A DNA stretch of 43,200 nt from Gracilaria vermiculophylla (lineage: Eukaryota > Rhodophyta > Florideophyceae > Gracilariales > Gracilariaceae): contig JAHNZQ020000181.1 of NCBI GenBank assembly GCA_019155205.2, positions 986,307 to 1,029,506 of the forward strand. Direction: 5' to 3'. Below, piece after piece: positions 19,890 to 30,536 of the stretch (positions within the stretch are counted from its first letter, which is position 1; every line of letters begins with the position of its first letter). Under the pieces are notes generated by a model that saw nothing but the letters and a program-made list of their open reading frames with translations, made no database searches and had not been told where the DNA came from. The translations under genes were made by a program, and so were the position numbers.

Positions 19890-21661
19890 GAGGTTCACTA
19901 TTCCGACGGTGACAAAGAGAAACTAACGCTAGAGAACGAAGTGTGGATTTATGTTACCGCCGAGCCAAACCTCGAACAATAGGAACAGGTTGTGAGCGCC
20001 GTAGAAGTTCAGCTCTCACCAGGACAGGAGCTTCAGAGCACCGAGAAGCAGTTGATTGAGGTTTACGACCGCGCTTTTGGAACTACTGAGTTTATGCTAC
20101 ACGAATCACAAGGACTACCACCGTTCGCCACGCAGAACGCCTACGACAAAGAATAAAGGTCCTTCAAGAAGATAGTGAGGGACGTACTGGTTTCTGAGGT
20201 TCCGATCAACGCTAAAATCGTAAGCAGCCACGTATTTTACAAAGTCAAGCAGTGTGATGACGACTCTCTCACCCTAAAGGCTCGTATCGCAGTACACGGT
20301 AATAAGAATAGAGATAAGGACAGCCTGAAAACGGACTCCGCCACACGTCCGCCTGTTGGAATTCGCATTCTACTGTCTCTGTCAACAATCTTTCGCTGGA
20401 ACTTGGCAAAAATTGACTTCAAGAGTGCATTCTTGCAAACTGAGGCCCACAGAGACGTCTACATGGTGCCACCACGAGAATGCAAAACACGCCACCGTCA
20501 CTACTGGCTACTATTATCAGCTGCGTATGGATTGGCCAATGCAGGAGTGAAGTGGCAGCAGTTGAGTGACAACGTGCTCCGACAGTTTGGTTTCCTCCGG
20601 CTCTTGTATGTACCGCAATTGTTTTACTTGAAGAGGTCAGGGAAGGTTGTTGTCGCTGCAGTCAAAGTCGTGGACGATACCATGTTTGGAGGTGAAAGGA
20701 GCCAACTCACGAAAGTTATCGAAGATATCAGTAAAATTCACAAACTTGGAATTATTGTTTATGGTCCGGGTGAAATTCATTTTTATGGCTTGATGATCAC
20801 TCAGCACGACGACATGACCATTAGCGTCCATGGAGACGATAAGATGCAAAGTTATCTAGCTCCAACGATCAGCCGAACCAGACGAAAGCAGTATGACTCA
20901 GCGCTGAACAGCATAGAAATGAAGGGGTTTAGGTCACTTAACAGCAGCATAGGTTGGTTAGGCTTCGCAGCCTCTCCGTTTTGCGCTTTTGTGGCAAGTT
21001 ATCTTCAACAGAAGGGACCTACGCCGTTGGTGAAAGACCTGATAACACAGATCAATTTCCTAAGGAATCTGAAGACGAAGGGCACTTTGCTAAGGTTTGT
21101 TCGACCAACTCAGAAGGCAAAGAATAAAGTTTCTGTGGCCATGTTCTCCTATGCAAGCAAATCAGAGAACCATGGGCAACTTGGTTACGTTGCCGGACAA
21201 CTGTGTGGCAAACTGGAAATGGACTCGGTCATCCATATTGTTACGTGGAGTACGCACAAGTCAAAGCGCCCGGTTAAGTCAATTGGATCCGCAGAAACAC
21301 TTGCAGCCGGAGAAGCCATAGATCGAGGCAAAGTCTTGCCAAAGGCCTTTCGCCAGCTATTAGGTATCCAAGTGGGACTTTGAATCGTTGTGGACTCTAA
21401 GGACCTTTATGGGACACTATCAACTTGCCGGAACGCTGCCGATCGTTCCATTCGCTGAGATGTCGCGGTCATTTGGTACAAATATGAGACTCGTAACATT
21501 GATTGCATGATCTGGATCCCTGGAAAGCAGAACCTAGCAGACCCGCTTACAAAGACGGACAGTCCGATTAGCACTTGTCTGGAACTGACACTTCATGAAG
21601 GCAAGCTTTGTTTGGATTTCAAGGACGCGTTGAACAGTAACTCAAACAAGTCTACTGGTTG
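19890..21661 (+). pseudogene. C1 reverse transcriptase-RNase H
   Basis: The frame of the integrase linker continues through stops at 19887, 19981 and 20153 into RT. After GK-stop the linker reads EVHYSDGD, a common motif ahead of RT in this lineage. RT blocks: KARIAVHGNK, LAKIDFKSAFLQTEAHRDVYM with the first Asp, SAAYGLANAG, and VKVVDDTMFGG as active-site box. This VDD variant replaces the common YVDD. RNase H follows: ASKSENHGQLGYV, VTWSTHKSKRPV, SIGSAETLAAGEAID; a TGA at 21381 precedes VDSKDLYGTLSTCRN, another near 21460, and the end WIPGKQNLADPLTK. The final stop is near 21661. Confidence 0.9.
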
Positions 21662-21672
21662 ATTGGTTTTCT

Positions 21673-21684
21673 CAGAGGGATGAG
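21673..21684 (+). other. Polypurine tract of C1
   Basis: CAGAGGGATGAG ends at the base before the right LTR. It is mostly purine with two interruptions. Confidence 0.6.
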
Positions 21685-22071
21685 TATGGAATGTACGGAG
21701 TACCTACCGACAGTCCAGGCACTAGTGCATGTGTCAGTCGCAATGAGAGTGTGCTGAGGTGCAGAACGCAGTTGTCAGCCGCAGAGCTCGTACGTAATCG
21801 TGCCACGTAGTAAGTGTTCATGCGCCGTACCCAAGCTGACAATACGCAATACGTGTACGCAATAACTGCCACGACCGCATTGGAATGCAACAATTTGGAC
21901 TACGGGAGAGGTGCAGCGCCCTCCAGCTGAGGTATAAAGGGTCCGAGTTAGCGTACGATAGACGTAGTAGAAAGAGGAATAAGGGGGGACACTTCGACAG
22001 AAAACTCGCCGGACTCGCGAGCGTAAACGGGCAACCCTTGTCTCAATGGACTTCCATCCGTATTTTTCATT
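21685..22071 (+). repeat. 3' LTR of C1
   Basis: 387 bp, about 97 percent identical to 16252-16638. Most differences lie in the last 90 bases. It is followed by the target pentamer GGCAC. Confidence 0.93.
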
Positions 22072-22076
22072 GGCAC

Positions 22077-23250
22077 TGCTGCAGAAACGGAACTTGTAAA
22101 TGATTTGGACATACCGTGTTTTTTGTGAACTCCTTATATGAAGAGCTGAAGGCAATTTTGTTGGCGTCACGGATACTTTCTGCAACGACATCTTCATGAT
22201 TAAGTCTTCTGCTGCAACAAAGGGTTCAGTTGCACTTATACGTCTTAAATTGGTGATTTGCCTGTATCACCAAGACACGCTGAGTACAAAACTCCACACC
22301 AAACGTGAAGGAAGATACTGGATCCTTTTCATTGAGACTTATCAAATAGAACTCGTCAGGTTGATTTCTGAGACGCTCCAGATTCTATTTTCACACAAGA
22401 TTCAACAGTTTATACTACATACATCTTATCATGTGAAATTGAGAGCGCACTCTGGAGGTAGTAGGGTATATCTTACATTCCGCAAAGATTTTCATTTTTC
22501 TACTATGGCTTTTGTCTGCCATGAAACGCGCCATTTATTTACAGAGTGCTCGAAGATCACCGTGAAGCGATTAGTCGCTTTGTATCGGTTGTAACACATA
22601 AATTCTCCAAGTTGGTAATAATTGTCGCGTTAAAGTTGATTAACGCCGCAACGATCGAGCCATCATTTTTGACTCATTGGAACTTCTTTTATGTCCCACA
22701 AGTGTCTTTTTCTATCCGCTAACGAATCTCAATCCGCATCACAGATTTTTCAAATGTTTTCCAGTATCTTAAATATTTAGGAATACTTCTCCCTCAAACT
22801 ATTATCGGCAATTTAATAGACTGGAGAAATCATTTAATCGTACAATGCCGAACAATCTGATGTGTGATGTAGCTGATCATCAAAAGGCTTGTAACTTAAA
22901 TTTTGCCTCTGTTTCTTATGTGTACAACACCCAGGTTTACCAAGATACAAAAATATCGCCTTTAAGCTCGTCCTCATTTTCCCATCGCTTCCCATGGCTG
23001 TCAAAACTCTATATCGATATGTAGTTCTCGAAAGACTTGAAGAGAGAACGGGACTGGATTGAAAGAAGGGACTTCTGCAGAATGTGGAACACGTGGTGTA
23101 GGAGAAGAATCAAACGGCCGACCTTTTCATATTATGATACTGATGAAGAGCTGGCAAGACCATAGCCTCTGCGTGATTCGTTTATGAAAGCTTTCGACTA
23201 CATCAGTTACAGGTTTACCGATCCCGATGTCATATACACTATAAAAACTT
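22077..23250 (+). pseudogene. R2, right part: gypsy integrase relic
   Basis: This resumes where R2 was cut by C1. A zinc-finger region appears first (RAHSGGSRVYLTFRKDF, then HETRHLFTEC), followed in a nearby frame by an eroded integrase core: KFSKLVIIVALKLINAATIE, FLTHWNFFY, a stop where SDNG is expected, NVFQYLKYLGI, and later DHQKACNLNF and SYVYNTQVY, which match the family order (FSKL.R...A, HW...YG, C..LGI, DHQ.W, YAYNTQVH). Stops and shifts are frequent. The chain of motifs is what supports the call; each on its own would be weak. Confidence 0.72.
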
Positions 23251-24823
23251 CAAAATAAATGAGTTGGCAGCATTGACAGTTAATTGGTAATACGATAGCC
23301 TGTGAGTGAGAAGCACACGAAGAGGGTTTGATTTTTCTCTCCCGAGGTAAGCCAAAGAGCAGTTTTCCGGCAGGGATGAGGATGAAGATGGGGTAGAATA
23401 TCAAGTCTTCCTTTTTTGCAGTTGAAAGAAAGGTTTCAGGAAGATACCCACGCGCTAAGATGACTAGCGAGTCTCCATTTTTCTAGGTAGAAAGAAAATC
23501 ATGACCAGTGATGCTCGCATAATCCATGAATGTGGACAGACTGCCAATGAAGAAAGAAAAGGGAAGAAGTGAAAGTGGATGAACGATCCAAAAAGTCTTC
23601 GAACATCAAGTAAGCCGTGTTTTATTATCAAAATAATACAAAATGCACAATATAATGGTAATAGCAATACCCAGTGATGAGTTCTTTTTTTAAACAATGC
23701 CAACAAAGAATAGTAATCTACGGGACATAAAAAGCTTTTCGAAATCATATTACCTCTATAATGTGGGCCTAAATTGTCCTGTGGGCTCTTTTTTGCTCAT
23801 TGTCTATTCAGAATCGTTTCTGAACGATGTATATATCTTCTTCTTTCGAGTACGAACAGCTCGCGATCCTCCACTTTCAAAGCAAAAACGGCTTCAAATC
23901 ATCAAATCAGTGCCTAAGAGATCTGTAACAGTGCTGTTGCACCAAAACTGAAGCGTTGTAGAGTCAAAAGTGCTACGTTCCTCTAAGCATCCACCTCTTT
24001 ATGATGAATATGAACTTCAGGACGATGTAAAAAGCCCAGTGCATCATACAGAAGAGAATTTAAAGAAAAGATGGGCAAGAAAAATGAGTCTTGCAAAACA
24101 AGATTGGAATGCATCTTAATCTGAACGTTTTAAAATCAATTATAAGGGGGGACATAGACGACAACACTTTATTAAAATATAGAAAGTGAAAAAGTATGTT
24201 TTTATACAGGACCATTAAAAACAGAAGAGGTTTAACTAGTGTGCTGGAAAAGACTAATGGAAAACAGAAGGGGGGTTTGATATTTTTACTGAGGGAAAAA
24301 AGTTCAATCTTGACAGACTAGAGAGCTAAAAATATTATCGGCAATTTTATCTTTACAAAATCTCAAAATAAAACTCCACGCGTTTTGGTGAAGCACCAGT
24401 AATTATCTGAGCCGGGTTTTCTAAAATATTTGTAACCCAAACTGTAGATCTTAGAACGACAACGAACGCCGAAGTTTTTCAAGAATTTGGTACAGTGAGC
24501 GACTGACGCAGAATCTATTGGTGCGCAAAAAGACGGCGACTGGTCTAGGGAGCACGGGGATGGCTCGAATTGGAAGGGGAGACCAAACTGTATATAGAAT
24601 GATAGCGGCAGCACCTCAATGTCTGGAGATACAAGAAAACAGCATGGCTATGGCAACCGATTGGTTGTAGCAGATGCAGCGCTTGCGAGCCAGTGATGAC
24701 TGTTGATATCGCTGGCTAACCAGCTAAGCAACTGTAGAAACCACAGGGGTCCAAACGTGGCTAGAAGGTACTTAGCTGTACGAAGTAGAGGGGTAAGAGT
24801 TCACGCACCTCACTAATTACTTT
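23251..24823. other. Spacer without a recognised gene
   Basis: No ORF resembles a known protein. A purine tract AAGGGGGGA at 24144-24152 could be the polypurine tract of the R2 relic, but no LTR could be traced after it. Sequence from about 24600 to 24823 would hold the promoter of the TAPT1-like gene; no clear element was identified. Confidence 0.4.
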
Positions 24824-24937
24824 ATGTTAATGAGATCCATCTCTCTGCCGACCATCCACGTGGCATCCGTTCCCATAATGGTGGATTATTGTGATTTGCG
24901 AACCCTCCCGGTGCGTGACATCCGGGTTTTCAGCAAG
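24824..24937 (+). CDS. Candidate first exon of the TAPT1-like gene
   Basis: ATG at 24824 opens 38 codons that end at a good donor, GTCAGT (24938). An acceptor ending CGCAAG at 24998 would give a 61-base intron and keep the phase into the downstream frame (SGLFCEYRKC and on). The peptide has no known domain, as expected for the variable N-terminus of this family. The alternative acceptor CAG at 25000-25002 would break the frame. Confidence 0.35.
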
Positions 24938-24998
24938 GTCAGTTTCATTTTTTCTGACTTGCAATACAATAATAAAATTTTAAAATCTAATTCGCAAG

Positions 24999-26381
24999 TC
25001 AGGCCTTTTTTGTGAGTACAGAAAGTGTTTTCGCATCTACGTAAAAGTATTCCCCGAAGTCATACTACAGGATCAGTCCCTTTCGTTGGCTTCTTCGCCA
25101 TCTTCTGCTAGCCTGGTAGCATTGGGTATTGACAATAATCCTACAGTTTTTCTCTTCAAACATCTGCTTGGTATCGACCATGGGCCCACTTCCGATGCTC
25201 TGGAAGACGCCTGGAGTGTTGCAACCAAACGTCGTAGAGTATACAATCTTGTTCAGGTCCCTATTCGTTTGGAACACTTACTGACGCTTGGCCAATTAAT
25301 ATGTCCTGACGAGTTCCTTATGCTTTTCACGTACCTTCCTGTCATGATGGTTCTCTCCTTCTTTCGTCTCATCAATCTGTACTCTAGGAGTTCAATTCGC
25401 GCAGCCCCCTTCGCGCCGTGGTACCGAACTTGCTATATCACATGGACAGTGGACGTACTACAGCTCGGTCTCTTATTTATCACGGCATCAACGTTGCGAT
25501 TATTTGATATTAGTTGGATATACCATAATACACGCGGGCAGTCTATTATCAAACTCTATGTTGTGTTCAACGTGATCGATATTTTCGACCGGCTTTGTTC
25601 TTCGTTCGGTATTGACGTTTTAGACAGCTTTGGTTGGAAAACTTTCTCAGCAGTTACGTTCTTTACGATAGACTACCAAGGTGCCAGCTCTGGTGCGATG
25701 CGAGCTCGTGCGTTGCAGGGAATTGTGCTGGTCATCAGAATGGCTTTTGATTACATTTTTGCTATGGTTTACGTGATGATACATGCCACACTTCTTTTAA
25801 CTTGGGTTATGACTCAGAACGTTGCAATCAATACCCAGAACAATGCATTACTAACGCTGCTAGTCTCTAATAACTTTGTAGAACTCAAGGGCGCTGTTTT
25901 CAAAAGCTTCAAGGTTGAATACCTGTTTGAAATTGCTTGTTCAGATGCCGTGGAGAGGTTTCAATTATGTTTTTTCCTTACAGTGATGTTGGTCGTGACA
26001 AATGCAGATGAGAAGCTGTTCATCAAAATTTTCATCATGTTGATATGTGAGATTAATGTGGATTGGATAAAACATGCTTTTGTGACCAAGTTCCATCGCA
26101 TATCCCCATACGTATATTGACAGTTTTTCATCGTTATATGTAAGGGCTTGCCAAGGTCTAAATCACAATCAGTGGTTCGCAATATTGGTGGCAGCGGGGT
26201 AGCCAAGAGGACAGGATTCGTTATTCTCCCTGTTGCTGCCCTCGTTACACGAATGAGTGTATGTTCCTTTCTTCGTTTGCCAAGGATTGGTATCTTTCTC
26301 CTGTGGATGAGTTTAGTTGCGATCAAGACAGCCTTGAGTATTTCGCTCACTGGTTTTTCCTGGCGCCACATTCAGGAATAA
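24999..26381 (+). pseudogene. TAPT1/Emp65-family membrane protein, one in-frame stop
   Basis: The long frame matches the TAPT1 (DUF747, yeast Emp65) family over most of its length: RRRVYNLVQVPIRLEHLLTLG, ICPDEFLMLFTYLP, YVVFNVIDIFDRLCSSFG, DVLDSF, TQNVAINTQNNALLTLLVSNNF, VELKGAVFKSF, VERFQL, and INVDWIKHAFVTKFHRI. It is multi-pass, with hydrophobic segments near 25310, 25470, 25560, 25730-25830, 25970 and 26220-26340. A TGA at 26118-26120 interrupts the frame, yet the same frame continues with the last conserved part (RTGFVILPVAALV, then two membrane spans) to a TAA at 26381. CGA to TGA would explain it. Family members act in the ER/ciliary membrane. It may be a recent pseudogene, an assembly error, or read through; the coding sequence is otherwise well kept. 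It is convergent with the EFL1 relic. Confidence 0.85.
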
Positions 26382-26569
26382 CGAGAAAAGTCCCATGAAG
26401 AGTCAGACGTCGATGGTGAATGTTTGCGGAAATTGATGCAAGTTGAGAGATATGATCTCATAAAGAAAAACGCTTGAAGCTCTGAGAACTGAGAGCGCTA
26501 AGCCATCAGCATTTGTTCATATGTGAATGTGTTGTGGGATAGCTTTTACTTCTATCTCGAAAGAGTTCA

Positions 26570-27775
26570 CTATTTTTCGGCGTCGCCTACTATCTTTTCC
26601 TCGACCTTCAAACCTTTTCTTCGTCGTACACCATTTACTAACTTGCGTGCAGTGTTGTTGTTTTCTGCTGTTGAGTCTGATACACCAAATTCCTCAAGCT
26701 GTTCTTCAGTGTGCGGATACCAGAAAGGATCAAATTCAATGCTTTCCCAATGGCTGAATACCATTTGCGGAACCGCGAAGCCAGAGGTTTGTTTTCGAAG
26801 CACATCAGCAAAACCAAATGAGTCTTGCAATGGCATATATGCCTCAATTACGAAGACGTTGACACCTTCCTTCATCTCTTCACTGAGCACTCGGCCTCTC
26901 CTCTGGCCCAATACTGTGTATATCTTACCTAATACCTCTCTTGGGACTGATATATCCACGTGAAGCACACCTTTCATCAACCTTGCATTGCCGTGAATCA
27001 CCGCCGTTCTTACCGCTTCTCGCACGCTGCCGATCAAAACACGCGATGCGATTGAGTACTTTGTGCTAGGGCGAGAGACCTCTCCCTCTCTCTGATTGCT
27101 ATTGATTTCGTTCGTACAACCGTCGTTGGCTTTGCTTTCATTCGAATCATCAAGCTTTGCAAATTCTTCTACCTTCAACATATCAATAAAAACCGCCACC
27201 CCATGCAATGGTTCCTCACAGAGAGAACCTGCACGGGTCCTCAGCTGAAATCCGTTGACGATTGCCTTCTCTATCTCGCGTGCATTTCTGGCATTGTTTG
27301 TTGTCTCTTATTTTCTTCCAAGGACATCCTTCACACTTGGCGTTCTTCCATCGTACGGATACGGGCCGACAAGAATGTTCGAACCAAATTGCCCAGGTCC
27401 ACAGCACCAGACTCGGGGGAACACGCTTTCTAACCAGAACTTCACGATTGATGATTGGGATGTTTTTCGGGTACTTGATTTTTTCGCAAATACTTTGACA
27501 GCCTCCCCGAATTCCTGCCTCGTTGAAGATGTTCTTTCTGCGGCCTCATTCTGACCCTGTTCCTGACTTCTAAAGGAGGCTCCTGCTCGATCCAAGACTG
27601 TTGCAACAGGAAGTGGTGAAGGGGCAGCTGTAACCCGAAACGTTGTTGATTCATTTCCAACACACACATGGCGATCGTAATTTACGAAACCTGATGCCAA
27701 GTAAGTGAGAGCGTGGCTGCATTCTTCGACGCTTTTTCTCCGAGTTTCACAGTGCCCTAGCGTGGCCAAATCTGT
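26570..27775 (-). pseudogene. EFL1 (ribosome maturation GTPase) C-terminal part
   Basis: The frame covers the last third of elongation factor-like GTPase 1, which with SBDS releases eIF6 from new 60S subunits. Diagnostic pieces: FRVTAAPSPLP, QFGSNILVG, EIEKAIVNGFQL with CEEPLHGVAVF (domain IV), GQRRGRVLSEEMKEG, FGFADVLRKQTSG, VFSHWE, DPFW.P.TEE.LEEFG, and the typical tail VRRRKGLKVEEKIV. A TAA at 27308-27310 interrupts an otherwise continuous frame. Upstream of 27775 a stop occurs and the GTPase, II and III domains (about 700 residues in the family) are absent; a tyrosine recombinase relic lies there on the other strand. So this is a 5'-truncated copy, unless far-away exons exist. Confidence 0.85.
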
Positions 27776-27808
27776 TCACGCTGGAAGCATGGGGATAATG
27801 TATAGTAC

Positions 27809-27976
27809 ATGTTCTCGATCTTTGCTTTTGAAGTTGAACGACCAACAAGAAGTTCAAAAGCTCATTTACTATGGCAGGTCAAAGTGTTCGGATTGATACA
27901 CTCGAGAATACAGAAAACGAATTTCAAGATAGAACTAGGCTACGATCGCGTCATGAGCTGTTGCATTTGGCGCACA
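27809..27976 (+). CDS. Candidate upstream exon of the recombinase gene
   Basis: An open stretch from ATG 27809 ends in phase at a strong donor (CACA, then GTGAGT at 27977). The acceptor CTACATAG at 28029, preceded by a branch-like TTTTAAC, would give a 53-base intron and enter the recombinase frame at 28030. The 56 residues are not recognisable. Another ATG at 27871 opens a different frame that the same splice would not continue. Confidence 0.3.
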
Positions 27977-28029
27977 GTGAGTAGAGAAAAGTGAATATTT
28001 AACTCGCAAGAAGACTTTTAACTACATAG

Positions 28030-28986
28030 GCGAGACAAAAACATGTTGAGGATCCCAGGACAATTAATGAGAATAGTCCCGTTTTTGTTCTCAATCTTTT
28101 AGCAGACTTTTGTAACTTTGGCACACGAAAATCTCTAAAACCCGATTCTATGGGAGCCATTGTACAAGGTCTTAGAATTGTTTATTGGAAACATGGTCAC
28201 GATCAACATTGGCACAGTAACCTAGATGGACCGGCTATAGGAAATCCACTTATTGGTAATCCAGATTCAGAAAGATTGCGAAGAGCGCACAGGGTCCACC
28301 TAGAGCGATTTGGAAATATAACAAGTCGTGCCCGTCCTCTAACGGTACATCATGTTTGCGATATCGTGGAACGTTTGTGGTACAGATATGGAAGACCTGT
28401 TGAAATTATGGATACTACTCTACATAGTATTTTTGTGGTTGGTTTCAATCTTGGGCTCCATTTCAATGAAATTTCAAAATTAAGAGTGGGCAATGTTTCT
28501 GTGTGGTCTGGCGGAGTTCACATTTCGTTGTGTGAATCAATAAAAAACTCGACAGTTCAACGAAATTATGAACTGAGAGAATGAGAGGGGAAAACGGGTC
28601 TAAGTCACTCAGTTTTTATGGATCCGTTTACATCCTTATATACATGGTTGTCTTTAAGAAGGTGCATTAGTGGCCTACTTTTTTGTGACATCAGATGTAC
28701 AAAGGAAGGGCAGTTTCTAGATCCATCTAAGCCTTGGAGTTCCAAAAGTTCTACTTCTTATTTTCGCCGCCGTTTGTGCGACATTGGAGTTGGAAGAGAA
28801 GAGCTAAGGATGTACAAAGGTCATTCCATTAAAAGAGGAAGCGTGCAGCAGTACAGGTCACTTGGATTGAAAGATTAAATGATTATGGAAATCATTCAGA
28901 TGAAAGGATTCAACTCATACGCTTACCATGGTGCGGCGTATAACGATTGCTCACCAAGTCAACTCCCTCGTTTTTCTTCCGTATAG
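28030..28986 (+). pseudogene. Tyrosine recombinase relic (Crypton/DIRS-like)
   Basis: The frame begins with a core-binding-like part (SPVFVLNLLADFC, then KSLKPDSMGAIVQGLRI) and goes on to the catalytic domain. The box-I region reads FNLGLHFNEISKL, where the family has LGLR..EI..L, so the first catalytic Arg appears to be His. The box-II signature HSIKRG (H-x-x-R) is present at about 28825. A TGA (28582-28584) and a TAA (28876-28878) interrupt the frame, but beyond the TAA it continues IMEIIQMKGFNSYAYHGAAY, the region of the nucleophilic Tyr. No phage or plasmid genes are near, and no RT is attached. Families of this kind (Crypton, DIRS) are mobile in protists, algae and fungi. It lies where the EFL1 N-terminus should be. 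Confidence 0.72.
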
Positions 28987-29176
28987 GACTACACTGCGCA
29001 CGCAAGAACAATTGTAGTTTACGCGAATATATTAGATGTAGAGTTAAACTTCACGGAGTGGAAGGAGGATATGGAAATGAGGAAAGACAATTAGTTACAA
29101 GTACAAAACACGGTTGATCGTGTTTATTAACTACGCTTTTAAGATTTTTGGACAGATACAATCTGTTGTTGGCTTG

Positions 29177-30010
29177 TTAACATGCGCTACCACCGGCGCG
29201 TGTACCCCTCCGCCGCGCCATTGCGCACCTCCCCCCCTCCACCAGCGTGTACACCAGTAGGAACCCCATCGACCCGAAAACCAGCAGCCCCTTGGCGCGC
29301 TTTAGCTGGATGATAAACGACCACGGCTCAAATATCTTTCCCGTCCGCGGGTGGATCGCGTACTGGTCGCACCGCTCGTGCACCAGGTCCGACACCACCC
29401 TTCCCGACACGTACGGGATGAAGCACAGGTAAATCACAAGCAGGTGAGGCAGCAGGTTGGCCATCTCGAACCCCACCGCCATCTTCATGGGGAACATGTT
29501 CGCGTTGCGCAAGGCCGCCCCTCCCGCCCCCCTCCTCCACCACCTGCTGCCGTGGGTTCACAATGCCCCACAAAAAGTCGAGAACGCGAGCACCACTGCT
29601 ATCACCACGTTGAACCAGATGCGCTTTAGGTTCTTCCGGATGTCACGTCACTGCTCCTCCCGCTCCCCCCTCGTGCGCCCCCGCACCGCCTTCTTGCAGC
29701 TGCGCCCGTAGTCGTCCACCGACACCGTCGTGCAGCTGTCCTAGTCGTTGCCCATGCTGCAAGCGCTTGGCTGGTCGCTGGTCTCGCCGCTCTCGCCCGC
29801 GCTCGAGTCAAGCTGCACCACAACCGAGACCGCGTTGGCCGTCTCGGCGTCATATCCGCTAGAACTCTGACCAAGTGTCGTACTGCCAAATGCCGAACCT
29901 GTAGATGGTGCAACAGTAGTGCTGCATGACGCCGGGGTGTTGGCAAAGTCATTTGCAGCAGGTGGCAGTTGTGCTGCCACTTGGCACGCTGTGGGCGCCT
30001 TATGAGGCAT
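29177..30010 (-). pseudogene. GC-rich multi-pass membrane protein, unrecognised
   Basis: The minus strand holds a Ser/Thr/Ala-rich N-terminal part from Met 30010, a TAG after SMGND near 29741, then DSCTTVSVDDYGRSCKKAV and, after another TGA, a hydrophobic stretch (IWFNVVIAVVLAF). A frameshift in a run of G near 29530 leads to a third frame with MAVGFEMANLLPHLLVIYL, a loop HERCDQYAIHPRTGKIFEPW and a last span VFGSMGFLLVYTLVEGG. So there are at least three membrane segments. Base composition is much richer in G and C than the neighbouring sequence, with third positions mostly G or C. I do not recognise the family. It looks like a gene from a GC-rich source, or an old high-GC gene, now broken. 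Confidence 0.5.
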
Positions 30011-30141
30011 TCTCTGAAAAGGACGGGTCTGCTCGGTTCTGAAAAATGTTTTGCCATTGCTTTATGAAGTGAACTGGGCAAAGCCCAATTTTTCGAATGT
30101 ATGGGAAGGAATTCTTTTTTCAAATAATGAATTTCTGCCAT

Positions 30142-30536
30142 TATTCTCGACCAGAAAACTTTTCCTTTTTAATTCAAATTTAATGGTTTGCCATGATTAT
30201 TCATGAGACACCCAAAAACAGGGTTTTCGTGAAAATCCTACCAAACTATCTCAAAAATAAGAGTATTGTAGACCTTATTTTTAGTGTTTTTCTATTACAC
30301 GCCAGGGATTCCGCGCAGAAATACCTGTATTTCAAGTATTAGTTTATCTCTGTGAGTAACCGTTTCAACAACGTTGGGTAGCCATATGATAGCCGGAAGT
30401 CTGTTATTCTTTGAAAAATTTAAGAATGACCTCAGTGCAATGTTTGAGGTAATAAGGTTTTCGAAATCTTGGGAAAAATTGGATATCTAAAACAGAGAGC
30501 TGTGAGCATCTCGAGCAAGAACGTCTATCTTTAGGC
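30142..30536. other. AT-rich spacer
   Basis: No gene, repeat or RNA was recognised. Confidence 0.5.

Larger units (their letters stand above)
16252..22071 (+). mobile_element. C1: Ty1/copia element, nested in R2
   Basis: Both LTRs are 387 bp and differ at only 11 positions by eye, so C1 is the youngest large insertion here that can be dated. A 5-bp target duplication GGCAC flanks it (16247-16251 and 22072-22076). Inside come PBS, gag with zinc knuckle, aspartic protease, integrase, RT and RNase H, the copia order, then a purine tract. pol keeps one frame from 19137 to about 21660 but has several in-frame stops, and integrase is split by a 511-bp insertion (18365-18875) that contains the assembly gap. 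Confidence 0.93.

Noticed and set aside
23464..23748. 94-codon minus-strand ORF with hydrophobic stretches
   Set aside because: Hydrophobic residues come from T-rich sequence read on one strand; no motif and no gene context.
28150..28878. Bacterial or phage integrase from contamination
   Set aside because: The neighbours are eukaryotic genes and retroelements, base composition matches the flanks, and a splice-like upstream structure exists.
24999..28986. Stop-codon reassignment as the reason for in-frame stops in TAPT1, EFL1 and the recombinase
   Set aside because: All three stop codons occur inside conserved frames, normal ends also use them, and frameshifts are present as well. Decay or assembly error is simpler.
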